Assembly: GCA_009602735.1 (NCBI GenBank)
Contig: WELA01004683.1
Coordinates: forward strand, 53,856 to 117,855
DNA from: Mesotaenium endlicherianum
Lineage: Eukaryota; Streptophyta; Zygnematophyceae; Zygnematales; Mesotaeniaceae
DNA: 64,000 nucleotides
Reading direction: 5' to 3'
The notes beneath the pieces are model-generated. The model saw nothing but the letters and a program-made list of their open reading frames with translations. It ran no database searches and was not told where the DNA came from. Below, in pieces: positions 23,001 through 34,162 of this stretch. The number at the start of each line of letters is the position of its first letter. Within the stretch, counting starts at the first letter, position 1. The position numbers were made by a program, and so were the translations under genes.

Positions 23001-26000
23001 GCTCTTGCTGCCACTGCTGCTTTGTTGTACGACGCCTCATGTCAACGAGGGAAATGCATGCGTGTGTCCGCATGTGCGTGGGTGCGTGCGTGCGTGAGCG
23101 CGTGAGTGCACGCACGGCCCAGCAACATGGCACGGGCTTGGGTGCATCACCATTGCAGCGAACGTGCGGAGAGGGACATGTCCCGAAACCCGGCGTGCAC
23201 GCACTTGCGGCCATGCTTTCTTGCGTGGTGTCACATCCTCCCAGTGGGTGCATGTTACTGTAGGCATGAGCAAGCGTGCTCGCGCGCACACGCGCGCGCT
23301 TGTATGTGTGTGTGTGTTTTCTTGATGTGGGTTTGTGTGTGTCCGCACATGCATGAGCGTCAATGCCTCTGTTTGTGTGCAAATGGGAATGCAAGTGTAT
23401 GCACATAAGCATGAGCATGAGCATGGGGGGGACGTGCGTATGCTCGTGCGCTCATGTGTTTCAGCGCATGTGCGTTGGGGGGGGAGGGGGGGGGGTGGGC
23501 CTGCCGGGCGGCGTGCAGGGTGCCCCATCGTGTACTACATCCCGCCCAACGAGTGGCTCTTCAGCAGCGCCCGCACGCGCGCCATCGTGGAGATGAGCGA
23601 CCGCATCCTGGCCGTCTACTCCGGCGAGGTGCGTGCCTGCCGTCTGCTCCGCCCCCCCCCTCTCTTCCATCCCTCCCTCCCTTTCACCATGCCTCGTGTG
23701 ACTCTGTGCCTGCAAGCCCTACTTGCTCCTCGTCCAGCTGGAGTCGTCCTCTGGAGACACTTGCCTCCAGAGTGAGCCCTGCTAGACTGTGAGCAGCAAG
23801 CCATGCATCCGCCCCGGTGCTGCTGCCTGCACATGTGCGTGTGCCCGTGCCTGTCCAGCGGAGCAGCAGCATCCCAAGTGCTGGAGGGGCAACTCATCAA
23901 TCTGGGGGCAGGAGGCCGCGCTATGCCATGCCATGCCGTGCTATCTGGGCAGGCATGCTGTGGATGAAAACGCTGCCATGCTCGATCTTGTTCGTCGGCC
24001 TCTGTCACATCTGCACATGCTATTGACGCTTCTCAGCATGGGCACATTGCTGCCTCACTGTACATGTGCGCGCGCGTGTGTGTGCGTGTTTGTGTGTGCG
24101 CGTGTGGATGTTTAGAAAAGAAGGGTGGGGGGGGCCTGTGCTGACGTGTCCGTCCACAAAGGAGACACGAGCGGGGGAGTGATGGGCAAACCGCCACACG
24201 AGGCCTTCCCCTCCCAACATTTCTGGCGCCAGATATGTTTGACAACATGCTGAGGTGTCTGTGTGCGCACGAGCACAGGCAGACATCCCTGAGAGCGGGG
24301 ATGTGCGAGGGTGTGCGCGCGTTTGCAGGCGGAGTACTACGCGAGGGCAGGCGGCCGCGTGCAGCGCGTGGGCCATCCCCTGCTGGACGCCGTCACGCCC
24401 CGCCCCTCCAAGAACCGCGTAAGAGTGCTCGCACCCCCAGTGCCCCAACCCCTCTCCTTGAGCGCAATCTCACTGCCCCCCTCCCCCCGCCCCTCACCCA
24501 GCCCTCTCTTACGGCGCGTGCTGTCCCTCCAATCAGCCCGTGAGAAAGAGAGAGGGAGAGGTTTTTTGGCACGCCCCTTACCCGATCTGGCCCAGCCCCA
24601 CTGGCTTCTGCTCCACCTGGGGCATCTGTATCCCGATACAAGTGGTCATGCTCGTGCCAGCTTGTGATGTGCGGGCACATGTGGCCTCCTCATCATTGCA
24701 GTCGCAGAGCCTGGGGCTACGGGGCATAAGGCAGGGGGGCGAGCACACACTCCTGGCACAGGACCTCGCCCCCGGCCTCCCCTGGCCGGCATGTGCTGGA
24801 CGGCAATTCTTTGGCGTGAGTGAGGGGGGAGACCAGAAGGGGAGGCCTTGCATGGCCACAGTACAGTTGTCCAAAGCTAGTTATCGCCACCACACATCTG
24901 CAGCTTGTACTGCAGCAGCAGCAGCAGCAGCAACATGCACTGGCCACGGTGAGCATGACACCTGCAGACGGGGGAGGGAAGGAAGGGAGGCTGGAGATAC
25001 TGGGCCCGCTCCCCTGCCTGCCTGCCTGACATTATTCTCCTCCTTCCTCGTGGGGAAAATGGTAAGATAGTCCAAGAGACTAGTCAGCGAGCAGCGCCCG
25101 AGCTGTCCCGCCCGCCTGTGCCGAAGCACACTCATGGGGCGCGTCTGCCGCCATCCAGCCCCACCCCCGGGCATTGCAGGCATTCTCCTGGTGAGAGTAT
25201 GAGTGGGAAGTATCTACTTGCTTGTTCGGCATGAGTCACGGTGCCCGACACGGCACTGCCAGCTGCCATCTGTCAGCCGTGACGCTGTGGCGCTTCTTGC
25301 ATCTCACGGGGTGTGTATGTCAGAGTTGTCATAGTAAAGAGTGCCTCCCGTAACAACAACGTTGCAGCTGAGACCAGGCAGGCCACCAGCAAGCAGCCGC
25401 ACCAGGCCATGGCTGACTCAATGCTGTGAGGGCGGGGGGCGCGAGCAGGCGCGGGCGCAGCTGGGCGTGCCGGAGGGCTGCCCCCTCGTGGCGCTGCTGC
25501 CGGCGTCCCGGCGTCAGGAGCTGACACATGTGTGGCCCATCATCGCCCGCGCAGCCGCCCTGCTCAAGTAGGGGTTTTCCACCTGCCTGCCTACCCACGC
25601 ACCTCTTGATTTCTTCCCTCCCTGTCCCTCTGGGGCCTTAGCTGGGTGGCTGTGGCGTGAGCACCTGTGCCTGAGGCTTTTACATTCTGAGTGGCCCTTC
25701 GCAAGGGCTGCAGTTGTCAAAGGAGCAGCACACATGCACACGCACGCGTGTGTGCTGCTTGACCTTGCTGCCGCCTGGGGTCAGGCTGCTGCTGCTGCTG
25801 CAGGGCCGAAAGCACAGGGGGCAGCGAGCGTGTGTGCATCCGAGATCATCCGGAGGGCTGCCGACAGGCAGGCAGCCGTGCATGCTTGGGTGAGAGCCGG
25901 CGTGTGCACCAGTGGTGGACTCGCGTGCACTGAAGCCGGAAATGACAGAAGTTTCTTGCCAACGTATGCGAGAGTTCAAGGCATGGGGGATGATGGCGCA

Positions 26001-26223
26001 CGCTCCTTGCCAACGTGTGTGCTGCTGCCTGTCTGGTGTGTGTGTGGGTGGGGGGCATCCTCAGGCAGAGGCAGGCAGACGTGCGGTTTGTGGTCCCCGT
26101 GGCCTCTGAGGACTTTGTGGGCGCGCTGGAGGAGGGCTTGCGCTCCCACGGCCTCTCCAACTGTGCCCTGCTGTGGAAGGTGGGTGGGCACACACGCGCA
26201 CGCACACGCACGCGTGCGCGCGT

Positions 26224-26260
<37 letters not shown>

Positions 26261-29205
26261 CACGCCTCAGAATGTACAGACGCACAGATGTGCGCTTCCG
26301 CGTGGGTGCCTGTGTCCACGCGTCTGCGATGTGCGTGCAATTCCCGTCCTAGAAGCATGCCTTCTGGCTGTGCCCGGGGAGTGGCTTCACTGGGGCCTGG
26401 TACCGCCAGCAGAAGCAGCAGCAGTAGCACGGTTGTGCTGTCATCTGCCCGCTGCTAGCTAGCACGAGGATACGCGTGCGCTGACATCGTCCCTGCTCTC
26501 TTCATACTCTGTTGGGATGGCTTGCACCAGCCTCGCAATAAGCTGCTCTCCTCCTCTTCTTCGGCAGTCGTGTATTTGAGTGCGCGTGGTCGAAACTGCA
26601 CTCCCTTCCTGACCATGCTCGAAGACAAGCGGGAGCAGTGGTCCCACAGCTGGAGGCAGGCTTGCCAGCTGTAAGGGGTAGGCCTCGTGGCGTCGTTCAG
26701 ATTGCGTCCCGGTCCCTTCCTGCTCGGGACTTCCTCTCCACGTCCGCACTTCTGCTGTTTCTTTGTCTGTCAGTATGTCTCAAAGATGGAAGAGGGCCGG
26801 TGTGATGCTGGGCATCGGCCACGATGCTTCGAGCAGCACTCCAGACGAGCGTCCTCGTGTACATGTGCACAGGCGGGGGTGCAGGTGCATGCACGAGCAC
26901 GAGTGCAGATGCATGCACCCTGTACATGTATGTGTGCGCGCCATGCTCGTGAACCCACCTGTGCGAGGATGTGCCTTGAAGACTCAAGGAACGAAGGAAG
27001 GAAGAAAGAAAGGAAGGAAGGAAGGAAGGAAGCGCGCTCAATCACTAGTACCCGCGCGTGTGTGTGCTGGCGGAGCTGCGCAGGGGGAGTCGAGAGTTGC
27101 CATGGCCGCAGCGGACGTGGCCATCACCAAATCGGGCAGCGCCACAGTTGAGCTTGCCCTTCTCCAGGTACTGCCTTCCCCGGAGAAAGCCTAGCCTGTT
27201 CCCGAAGGGTTACCTTTCCTAGGCCCACTCCTCGTGTAACAGCCTTGTCCCTCTAGTGGGTTGAAAGGGGGGGGGGNNNNNNNNNNNNNNNNNNNNNNNN
27301 NNNNNNNNNNNNNNNNNNNNNNNNNNNNNNNNNNNNNNNNNNNNNNNNNNNNNNNNNNNNNNNNNNNNNNNNNNNNNNNNNNNNNNNNNNNNNNNNNNNN
27401 NNNNNNNNNNNNNNNNNNNNNNNNNNNNNNNNNNNNNNNNNNNNNNNNNNNNNNNNNNNNNNNNNNNNNNNNNNNNNNNNNNNNNNNNNNNNNNNNNNNN
27501 NNNNNNNNNNNNNNNNNNNNNNNNNNNNNNNNNNNNNNNNNNNNNNNNNNNNNNNNNNNNNNNNNNNNNNNNNNNNNNNNNNNNNNNNNNNNNNNNNNNN
27601 NNNNNNNNNNNNNNNNNNNNNNNNNNNNNNNNNNNNNNNNNNNNNNNNNNNNNNNNNNNNNNNNNNNNNNNNNNNNNNNNNNNNNNNNNNNNNNNNNNNN
27701 NNNNNNNNNNNNNNNNNNNNNNNNNNNNNNNNNNNNNNNNNNNNNNNNNNNNNNNNNNNNNNNNNNNNNNNNNNNNNNNNNNNNNNNNNNNNNNNNNNNN
27801 NNNNNNNNNNNNNNNNNNNNNNNNNNNNNNNNGGGGGGGGGAGGGGGGAGAGAGATTTTTGCCTATAGCCACAACGGCATGACCTGGCAGTGCCTTAAAA
27901 GGCTCAGAATGTGGCGGGCGCAGGAGCTGTTTCATTGCCCCTCCAACTTGGTGCCCTGCGGCACCGGGCGACGGACATGTGTCAGTCGCGGGGAGCCCAG
28001 TAAGAGCTCCGTGAGTTTGTTTCGTGACTGGCCGTGGACTCTTTCCCACAAAGTGCGCTGGATCAACCGTGGCTCTATGTTCTGGTCCAGCAGCGATGGC
28101 AGTGTGTGGCATGGCAGCTGTTACACTGTCCCGTCTGTCGGACGCGAAAGTTGCAGGGGAGGTCAAAGGGAGGGGGGTCAAATGTTAGGTACTGCCAACT
28201 GATGTGAGGAGGCAGTGCTTACCCAGCAACCTTCGCTTGCGCTTGGACCCCCTTTCCTTCTCAGTCAGCGGAAAGTCACGCGAGTCTCAACGCAGATAAC
28301 ACGTGCTAGAGGGTGAGGTGGTCAACACAAGAATCCCCCACCTCCTCTTCCTCCTCCTCCATCCCCACCCACTTATGAGGCCCCTGCCGTTCTCAACGAG
28401 GTTGATAACGCACTCGAGGAGCGATAGGAGCAACTGAGCATCCCTAACCCTTTTTAGCACCTGGGGAGTGGGCCCCATGTGAGGGCGCAGGTACCGCAGG
28501 TGGTGGTGTACAAGCTGGACGCGGCAACGGCGTGGATCGCACGTCACCTTCTGCGCTTCAACCTGCCGTTTGTGTCGCTCGTCAACCTCGTGGTGGACCA
28601 GCAGGTGTGTGTCTCGCGTTGCCTTTGCCCTTTCCTGGTTCTGCTGCTGTGGATGCTGCCACCACCAATCACACTGTTGCACGGGCGACTTGAAAGCTTG
28701 TATGTCAGCTTGTATGTCAGCTTCTGAACACTTTTGAAGGCGTCGATCTCTGGACAACGTGTGGCACATTGAGGCACACGTACGACTAGACTAGTTGCGT
28801 GTTTGAGGGAAAGGCTCTGTAATAGCAGCTCACGTGAGCAAGAGCCACAAGGTTGTCAAGATGTGCCTTAGCATGCAAACTGTTGTGATTGCGAGTGCGA
28901 ATGGCTGGTGGTAGGTGATAGTCACTGGCTCATTTCCACCTATTGATTGCTAAGTTTAGGCGGGAGCTGTGTACAGATAGTGAATTTGGGCATTGTCTTT
29001 AACCACCCAGGTTGTACCGGAGTTTGTGCAAGAGGAGGCGAACCCAGAAAATATAGCAGATGCAGCATGGCCCTACTTGCAACAGAGCAGTGCTGCGTCT
29101 GAAAGTATGAGGGAAAAATATTCTCTTGTCGAGGAGTCCCTTGGGAGTCCGGGGGGAAGCATTGAGGCAGCTCAATTCATATTGAAGAGTATCGGGGTGC
29201 TATGA
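20091..29205 (+). CDS. LpxB-like (GT19) glycosyltransferase of cyanobacterial type with N-terminal presequence
   Basis: Eleven exons join in frame: 20091-20507, 21009-21153, 22012-22130, 22923-22983, 23519-23628, 24329-24418, 25431-25567, 26065-26179, 27084-27167, 28491-28604 and 29011-29205, about 528 residues. The last 390 match lipid-A-disaccharide synthase (GT-B fold, UDP-diacylglucosamine plus lipid X) and specifically the cyanobacterial form. ISTGDVMGD, GATLLGDNTG with SIGLLEALPF, VLIDYPGVNI, CPIVYYIPPNEW, RVGHPLLD, VALLPASRRQEL, DVAITKSGSATVELALLQ and PEFVQEEANPENIA appear in order. The first exon (139 residues, Ser/Arg/Thr rich, starting MISSISSPVPWLPLARAHH) ends in RHRIL, which joins to ISTGD as in cyanobacterial RIF-ISTGE. 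It resembles a plastid presequence. The seventh exon uses a GAG acceptor. The substrate is not known; green algae and plants do not display lipid A, so disaccharide synthase activity is only a family inference. Confidence 0.85.
20662..20743. repeat. (CCCTCT)n microsatellite in LpxB-like intron 1
   Basis: Near-perfect CCCTCT repeats run for about 80 bases within the first intron of the LpxB-like gene. Confidence 0.9.
22887..22902. repeat. Poly-G run before LpxB-like exon 4
   Basis: Sixteen consecutive G lie about 20 bases before the acceptor at 22922. A second G-rich stretch (about 23477-23496) precedes the next exon. Such runs can form quadruplexes in the pre-mRNA and also tend to break assemblies. 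Confidence 0.9.
26205..26260. repeat. (CA)n microsatellite
   Basis: A CA-dinucleotide run of about 56 bases, interrupted by CG at its left end, begins about 25 bases after the donor at 26180 in an intron of the LpxB-like gene. Confidence 0.9.
26990..27033. repeat. (GGAA)n microsatellite
   Basis: GGAA units with a few GAAA variants, in the intron ahead of the LpxB-like exon starting at 27084. Confidence 0.85.
27277..27832. other. Assembly gap (N) in LpxB-like intron
   Basis: 556 Ns flanked by G runs on both sides. The exons around it (ending ELALLQ and starting VPQVVVYKL) are contiguous in cyanobacterial homologues, so no exon is expected inside the gap. Confidence 0.95.
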
Positions 29206-31150
29206 TCGTCTTAGACGGTTGCTCTAGATGTATAAGGTTACTTGATGTTTTTTCTCAAAAGACATTGTAATACAAATCCTCAAATATTTTGGAACATACG
29301 CAAGCTTGTGATGTTTTTCAACTATTGCACTTATTCACCACGGGCTTTTGAATGGGTTAAAGAGGATTGAAATTGCCGAGTGAGATCATTGCATGCAATT
29401 AATACACAAAAGTTAATAATTGTTGGTGTTTGGCCTATGGAAGAGTGTTTTGCAATTTACAAACAGTTGTGACATCGAAGACCATGACTTAGAATTCCGA
29501 TCCTCCCTTAGTTATACAACTATTAGCATTTACATGTGTATATCGTCTTCATTGTCCCTTTCCCGCTGTTATGACATTCATACATTAAAATTGCTCGAAC
29601 AAGATCAATGATCAGAGATCTTTTGTCTTGAACCCATATTCGGCCAGAGTTGCCCGAATCAGTTGCATTTTTTATGCAAAGTTCCACCCTTTCAGTTAAC
29701 ATTAAACTCCCTAGTTGGGCGCCTCAATTCCTTTTGGTGGTGTCTTTGTCGTTGGCTGTGCTAAGCTAAAGAAATTTTTTTGAATACCGGTCTTACTCTT
29801 ATGAGCATCACCGACCACATTCTGGAGAAACTGAACACGTAGAAACTAGATGAATCAAGCTGACAAAAGCTGAGGAACACGGAACGTTGCTTACGATTGC
29901 TTACGATGCACCTCTGCACGCTGGGCTTGTCAGAAACGGTTTAAAATGATCCCAAACACGTGCCAAACAGCCAAAACGTGTCCCAAACACTCAGAACCAC
30001 TCAGAACTGTAATAAAAAAATATTGGAGTGCGTAGCAGGCCCCAGGATTCGACAAAAGTCGCGGATTTCGGAAAATTATAGAAACATCCTCTGCATGGCC
30101 TAATCTGGGCGACGGTCAGGGTTTCGAGAACATCCGACAATATTTGGAAGGATTTTACTAATGCCTTAATAACATTCCACGAGATTTTACATAGGAAAGT
30201 AAGAAATTTTGGGATTTTGCGCGACATCCGCTCCCAATGACCAGGATTTCTTTCGACATAATTTACGATTTGACCTGATTTTAAAATATCCAAAAAAGCA
30301 AACAACATCGAATTTTATGCGAATCCTGGGGCCCGGTGCGTAGTTGACTTCCATCCACGCCATGCGGTGCCAGTCACCACAAGTCACACGCATCAGGTGA
30401 CTTCATTCGCTGAGGCAATGAATCCAGCGACGGACCTGCTTCGAAGTTTCAACGTGTGGGTTTGATTCTGGTCTGATTGGGCTAATTAAAAAACGGCAGG
30501 CGCCGCTGGGTGTCGCTGGTTCTACCAAATTCTCCGAGCGAGACTGCATGACCGACCCACGGACTCCAAACTTCAAAGTCCACACTCGTGAGCAGCTCGT
30601 GAGTCGTCCCCACTGGTCCCAGTCTGGTCCCAGTGCGTCCCAGCCATGGTCCCAGCCAGTCCCAGCCCAGCCCAGGCCCAGCCTAGCCCAGCCAGTTCCA
30701 GCCACCTGCAGCCACCTATTAGAAGCAATTAAAAGTTCTTTGACCTACAGTCGAGTCAAAGCAACATCCCTGCTTATCCCTGCTGAACCACGACTTGGGC
30801 ATGAACCGCGTCAGCGAACAGCTACAGACCTGGCTATATGCCTTGATAACATCGCTTTGCTCGTTTTCAGGCTGCAGAAGTTGCGCTATTCTTTGGAGGG
30901 GGCATTAGAGACAGATACTGGGCTCCAGTCTAGTGTTAGGTGCTTCGTACTACTCCATCGTTACATTTGTATCTTAGTAGTAAGCCGGTCCCAAGCAGTT
31001 CTCTAGGCAATCGCGTTGATGATGTAAGAATACACTAGGCACAGGTTTGTATAGTCGTCTTTTTTTTCACTGTTCCGCATCTTTGGGGGACGTTGCTTCA
31101 TTATTCCGCATATTTTTTGAGGATTAATTTTCCCTTTCACTGGTGATATA
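29206..31150. other. Intergenic between LpxB-like and GST genes, repeat bearing
   Basis: AT-rich 3' flank of the LpxB-like gene, then a dispersed repeat copy (about 30034-30310) and a CCCAG-rich tract (about 30610-30710). No gene is recognised. Confidence 0.55.
30034..30310 (+). repeat. Dispersed repeat, copy 1
   Basis: Reading from GCAGGCCCCAGGATTC through CGACGGTCAGGGT to ATCCAAAAAAGCAAACAACA, this stretch aligns by eye over about 270 bases with the reverse strand of 39955-40260. Shared blocks are GGATTTCGGAAA, CGACGGTCAGGGT and ATTTTGGG. The copies are diverged and have no obvious coding capacity, so both look old. The family is unknown. Confidence 0.6.
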
Positions 31151-31153
31151 GTG

Positions 31154-32395
31154 ATGGACCCATATAGAACCATGGAGTTTTATTATTTTCCTCTATCAAT
31201 GCACTGCCATAAAGTGAGGCTTCTTCTAGAGGAGAAAAAAGTCAACTACAAAGTCATCAAAGTTAATGCCCTCAAAGGCACAAATTTGGAACCAGAGTAC
31301 ATGACGTTGAACTCCTCGGGCACAATACCTGCCCTTGTTGATGGGGGAAATCGTTACTTTGACAGCAAGAGCATTCTTCTGTGAGTACTATCTGCCATGC
31401 GCTAAAATTTCAAATGCTTATGTTCCCTCCACTTGCCGTCGTACATCACTGGCGCCCGAGATATTGTTGGTAGCATATTCTGTAAATGACACATAACGCA
31501 ACTTTTTACTAAACTCAGTGTCTCACTGCGAGACTTCTCCGTAGCCAGCTTGATGCCTTCGATGGCTCTAAAGTTACCATTGTCTGCCGGGGACTTCCCA
31601 GTAGCATCCATAAGTACCCCATAACATCTCAAACTACATACACGTATAGGAACTCGTTTCCGAAGACAAATAAGGTAATTTTCTGTACAGATTAGCTGTC
31701 ATTGAAGTGGTTTCGACCCTACTAGTTTTGAGCCCAGTATACCCTGCGACATTGTAATAGAGTATTGTCAAAGCTCATTCTCTATTGTGCTCTCTGTTTG
31801 CAGGTACCTTGATGCAATAGACAAGCCGTTGGGTACTCAGAATGAGGACACAACTCGCGCAAAAGAATGGATCGAGAGGATCGATGCTTGGGACTATGAG
31901 CTCTTTTCATATGGTAACATGCCAATAAAGTTAGCTTCCTTTCTGACCAAGTTTAAGAGGAGAATCAGTGTTGCCAGGATGGCTGAGAATCCAGAATTAG
32001 CTACTGCATACGCTGCCAAGTTGTCGCATTATCAGGAGTTGGAAGAGAAAGTGCAAAACGCTGAAGAGCTGGCACGCACTAGAGGAGAACTGGTAACCAT
32101 TCTTAATGAGGCCGAGAGGGACTTGCAAGCAAATGGAGCATATTTAGCTGGACAGCAATTCTCCATTGCTGATGCAAGTTTTGCAGCTCTGCTGGCAACT
32201 GTAGATGGCAGTGGCGGGGCAATGAAAAAACTCATAAAAGAAAGGCCCCATGTTGCAGGCTACTTCGACCAAATGAGGAAACGGCCCAGCTACAAGACAG
32301 CCGTTGGAAAGTATTCAGGATCTTCTGCACAATTGTGCATTGTCTTTCCAACCCTCATCACAATGGGCCTCAGAAATCTTCGTAAGACGTATTAA
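31154..32395 (+). CDS. Glutathione S-transferase, TCHQD-like (GST A)
   Basis: Two exons, 31154-31380 and 31804-32395, give about 272 residues. The N-terminal thioredoxin-like domain (about 1-80) has MEFYYFPLSMHCHKVRLLLE and the cis-Pro loop SSGTIPALVDGG; the helical C-terminal domain has ARMAENPELATAYAAKL, QFSIADASFAALL and KRPSYKTAVGKYSG. This matches the plant TCHQD class (tetrachlorohydroquinone dehalogenase-like), which uses glutathione in conjugation or reduction. The Ser after FPL is at the position of the usual catalytic Ser, with a Cys three residues on. The tail (CIVFPTLITMGLRNLRKTY) is hydrophobic then basic and may associate with membranes. A second in-frame ATG at 31172 is an alternative start and would fit the family length better. 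The gene is tail to tail with GST B. Confidence 0.85.
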
Positions 32396-32885
32396 TTACA
32401 CAAGCACATTGTCGAAGGCAAGGTCTTGATATGATGTGAAGGCAGATATAAGGCATCAGTTGAAACTTCATTAGGAGAAAGTATTAAGAGAAAAGGTGGC
32501 CTCTGCTCCATAATGCTGTATGCAAGGCACCAAAGCACATGTATGAGAGGTGGGCATGTAACAAGTAGTGTAACAAGTGGTAACAAGTGGTCAAGGTGCT
32601 CAAGATACTGGTGTATACATATGAGAGAATACATTATAATTGCATAGTATACTCTGATATGCAACTTGAGAGCATGTTATAGATACTTTCAAGAGTTTTT
32701 ACATAGCCACTAGCTTACAGAAAACCTTCAGCCTACATAGATTCTAGTCTAGGGTACATTTATACAATATATATGCTAGGGTCAATATGAAGACAACTTT
32801 CTTAGTGACACTATCTTACATTTATAACACAATGGGAGTAATGACAATAATAAACCCCCGAAAGATTTGCACAATTTCCTCCATC
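32396..32885. other. Shared 3' intergenic of convergent GST genes
   Basis: About 490 AT-rich bases between the stops of two convergent genes. The only motifs are short direct repeats of AACAAGTGGT near 32560-32590. Confidence 0.6.
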
Positions 32886-34162
32886 CTAATATGCATGAAA
32901 CAGTGACTTCAGAGTAACCTTGAAGAGAGTGGGCACCACAATGGGTACAGCCGCAATGCCGTTGTACTTCGCTACGGCCTCCTTATATGCAGGCCGCTCT
33001 TTAGACACAGCCCAAAACTTTGCCAAATTGGGTCTTGATGAAATGTAATCTTTTTTGCCGTTCAGCTCTGTCCTAGTAAGAACATTCATCAGCAGCACAT
33101 CTGCCATAGAAAAGGCTGCACCTGCAGCATAAGGGTTCTGCTTCAGCTGCTGTTCAGCATAGTCGAGCAATGACTGCAGATTGTTGTCCAGCTCTTGTTT
33201 CACATTGCTGTCTTGCATCTGCTGACCCTGCTGCTTGAAGTAATCAATTCTTTTCTTCAATGACTCTCCAACCTCTGGATGCCTCTTGAGCTCTGCTTCC
33301 GCTACCTTTAGACGGAAGTTGTTGAAAAATTTACCCACAGCAGGCTGCTGTGAGAATGTGTAGAGGTTTGCATCCCATGCATTTACCCTGTCATACCAAC
33401 CGTCAACAGTACTGCGGTCGACTTTGTCGCCACCTAGAGGTCCACCACCAAGGTTGTCGACATACCTGGAACACAGGTGAAAGCCAATCAGCACATATCT
33501 CGTTGTTTTTGAACTCCCTTCTTGAGCTTAGAAAGAACCACCACAGGTCAAAGCTGATACAGACCATTGTCTTCCAAATGGAGGCTCCCGTCGTCGACCA
33601 TGAAATTATTGATGTTTGTAAGAGGGACCACAGCATCACCATAAACACCTTTGTTACATTCCTAGGAGGTTAATTCACTGCAAGAAGAAAGCTGCTTCAT
33701 ACAGAGGTGGGACGAATATAGAGACTAGGTACTACAGACGTTGGACAAATACAGGACAGAAAACAGCTAGAACGCCCTCTGTAGCTCACCATGTTCGATA
33801 AGATGCTTCACAAGATGGAAGAACTTCTTTCAGATAGAGGTACAGATAATCAGATATAACAACACCTAAGTCAAAGCTCTGTAGCTCAACATTTTCCAAA
33901 AAAGTCATCTGGTTTTGAAAAACTAATGTGAAGGGAGAAGAACTTACTTCAGGATGTCAGTGCTGTCTGTGATAAATTTTCCATCCTCCAGCTTTAGGGC
34001 AGGAACTGTAGCGCTAGGGTTTACTTTCAAGAAGTCAGCCGTCAAATGCTCCCCAGACAGTACGTTCACTGTTTTTGTCTCATACTTGAAACCTTTCTCT
34101 GCAAGGCCAAGCCTCGTCTTCTGCGGGTTGTAAGCCAATGGGAAGTCGTACAAGACAGGCAC
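32886..34162 (-). CDS. Glutathione S-transferase, TCHQD-like (GST B)
   Basis: Two exons on the minus strand, 34162-33948 and 33465-32886, give 264 residues, with the intron at the same place and phase as in GST A. The N-terminal domain reads MPVLYDFPLAYNPQKTRLGL with the loop PSATVPALKLEDG; the C-terminal domain has FSMADVLLMNVLTR, YISSRPNLAKFWAV and RPAYKEAVAKYNG, close to plant TCHQD proteins. At the position of the catalytic Ser (PLS in GST A) it has Ala (PLA), and the Cys of GST A is Pro here, so normal glutathione activation is doubtful. It could be a binding protein or use another residue. It ends in VVPTLFKVTLKSLFHAY, hydrophobic like its neighbour. Confidence 0.85.

Noticed and set aside
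22950-23528. His/Thr/Cys-rich ORFs on the minus strand
   Set aside because: They are translations of TG/CA-rich intron DNA of the LpxB-like gene.
27219-28202. Long open frames across the N gap
   Set aside because: Most of the frame is undetermined sequence; the flanks are intron of the LpxB-like gene.
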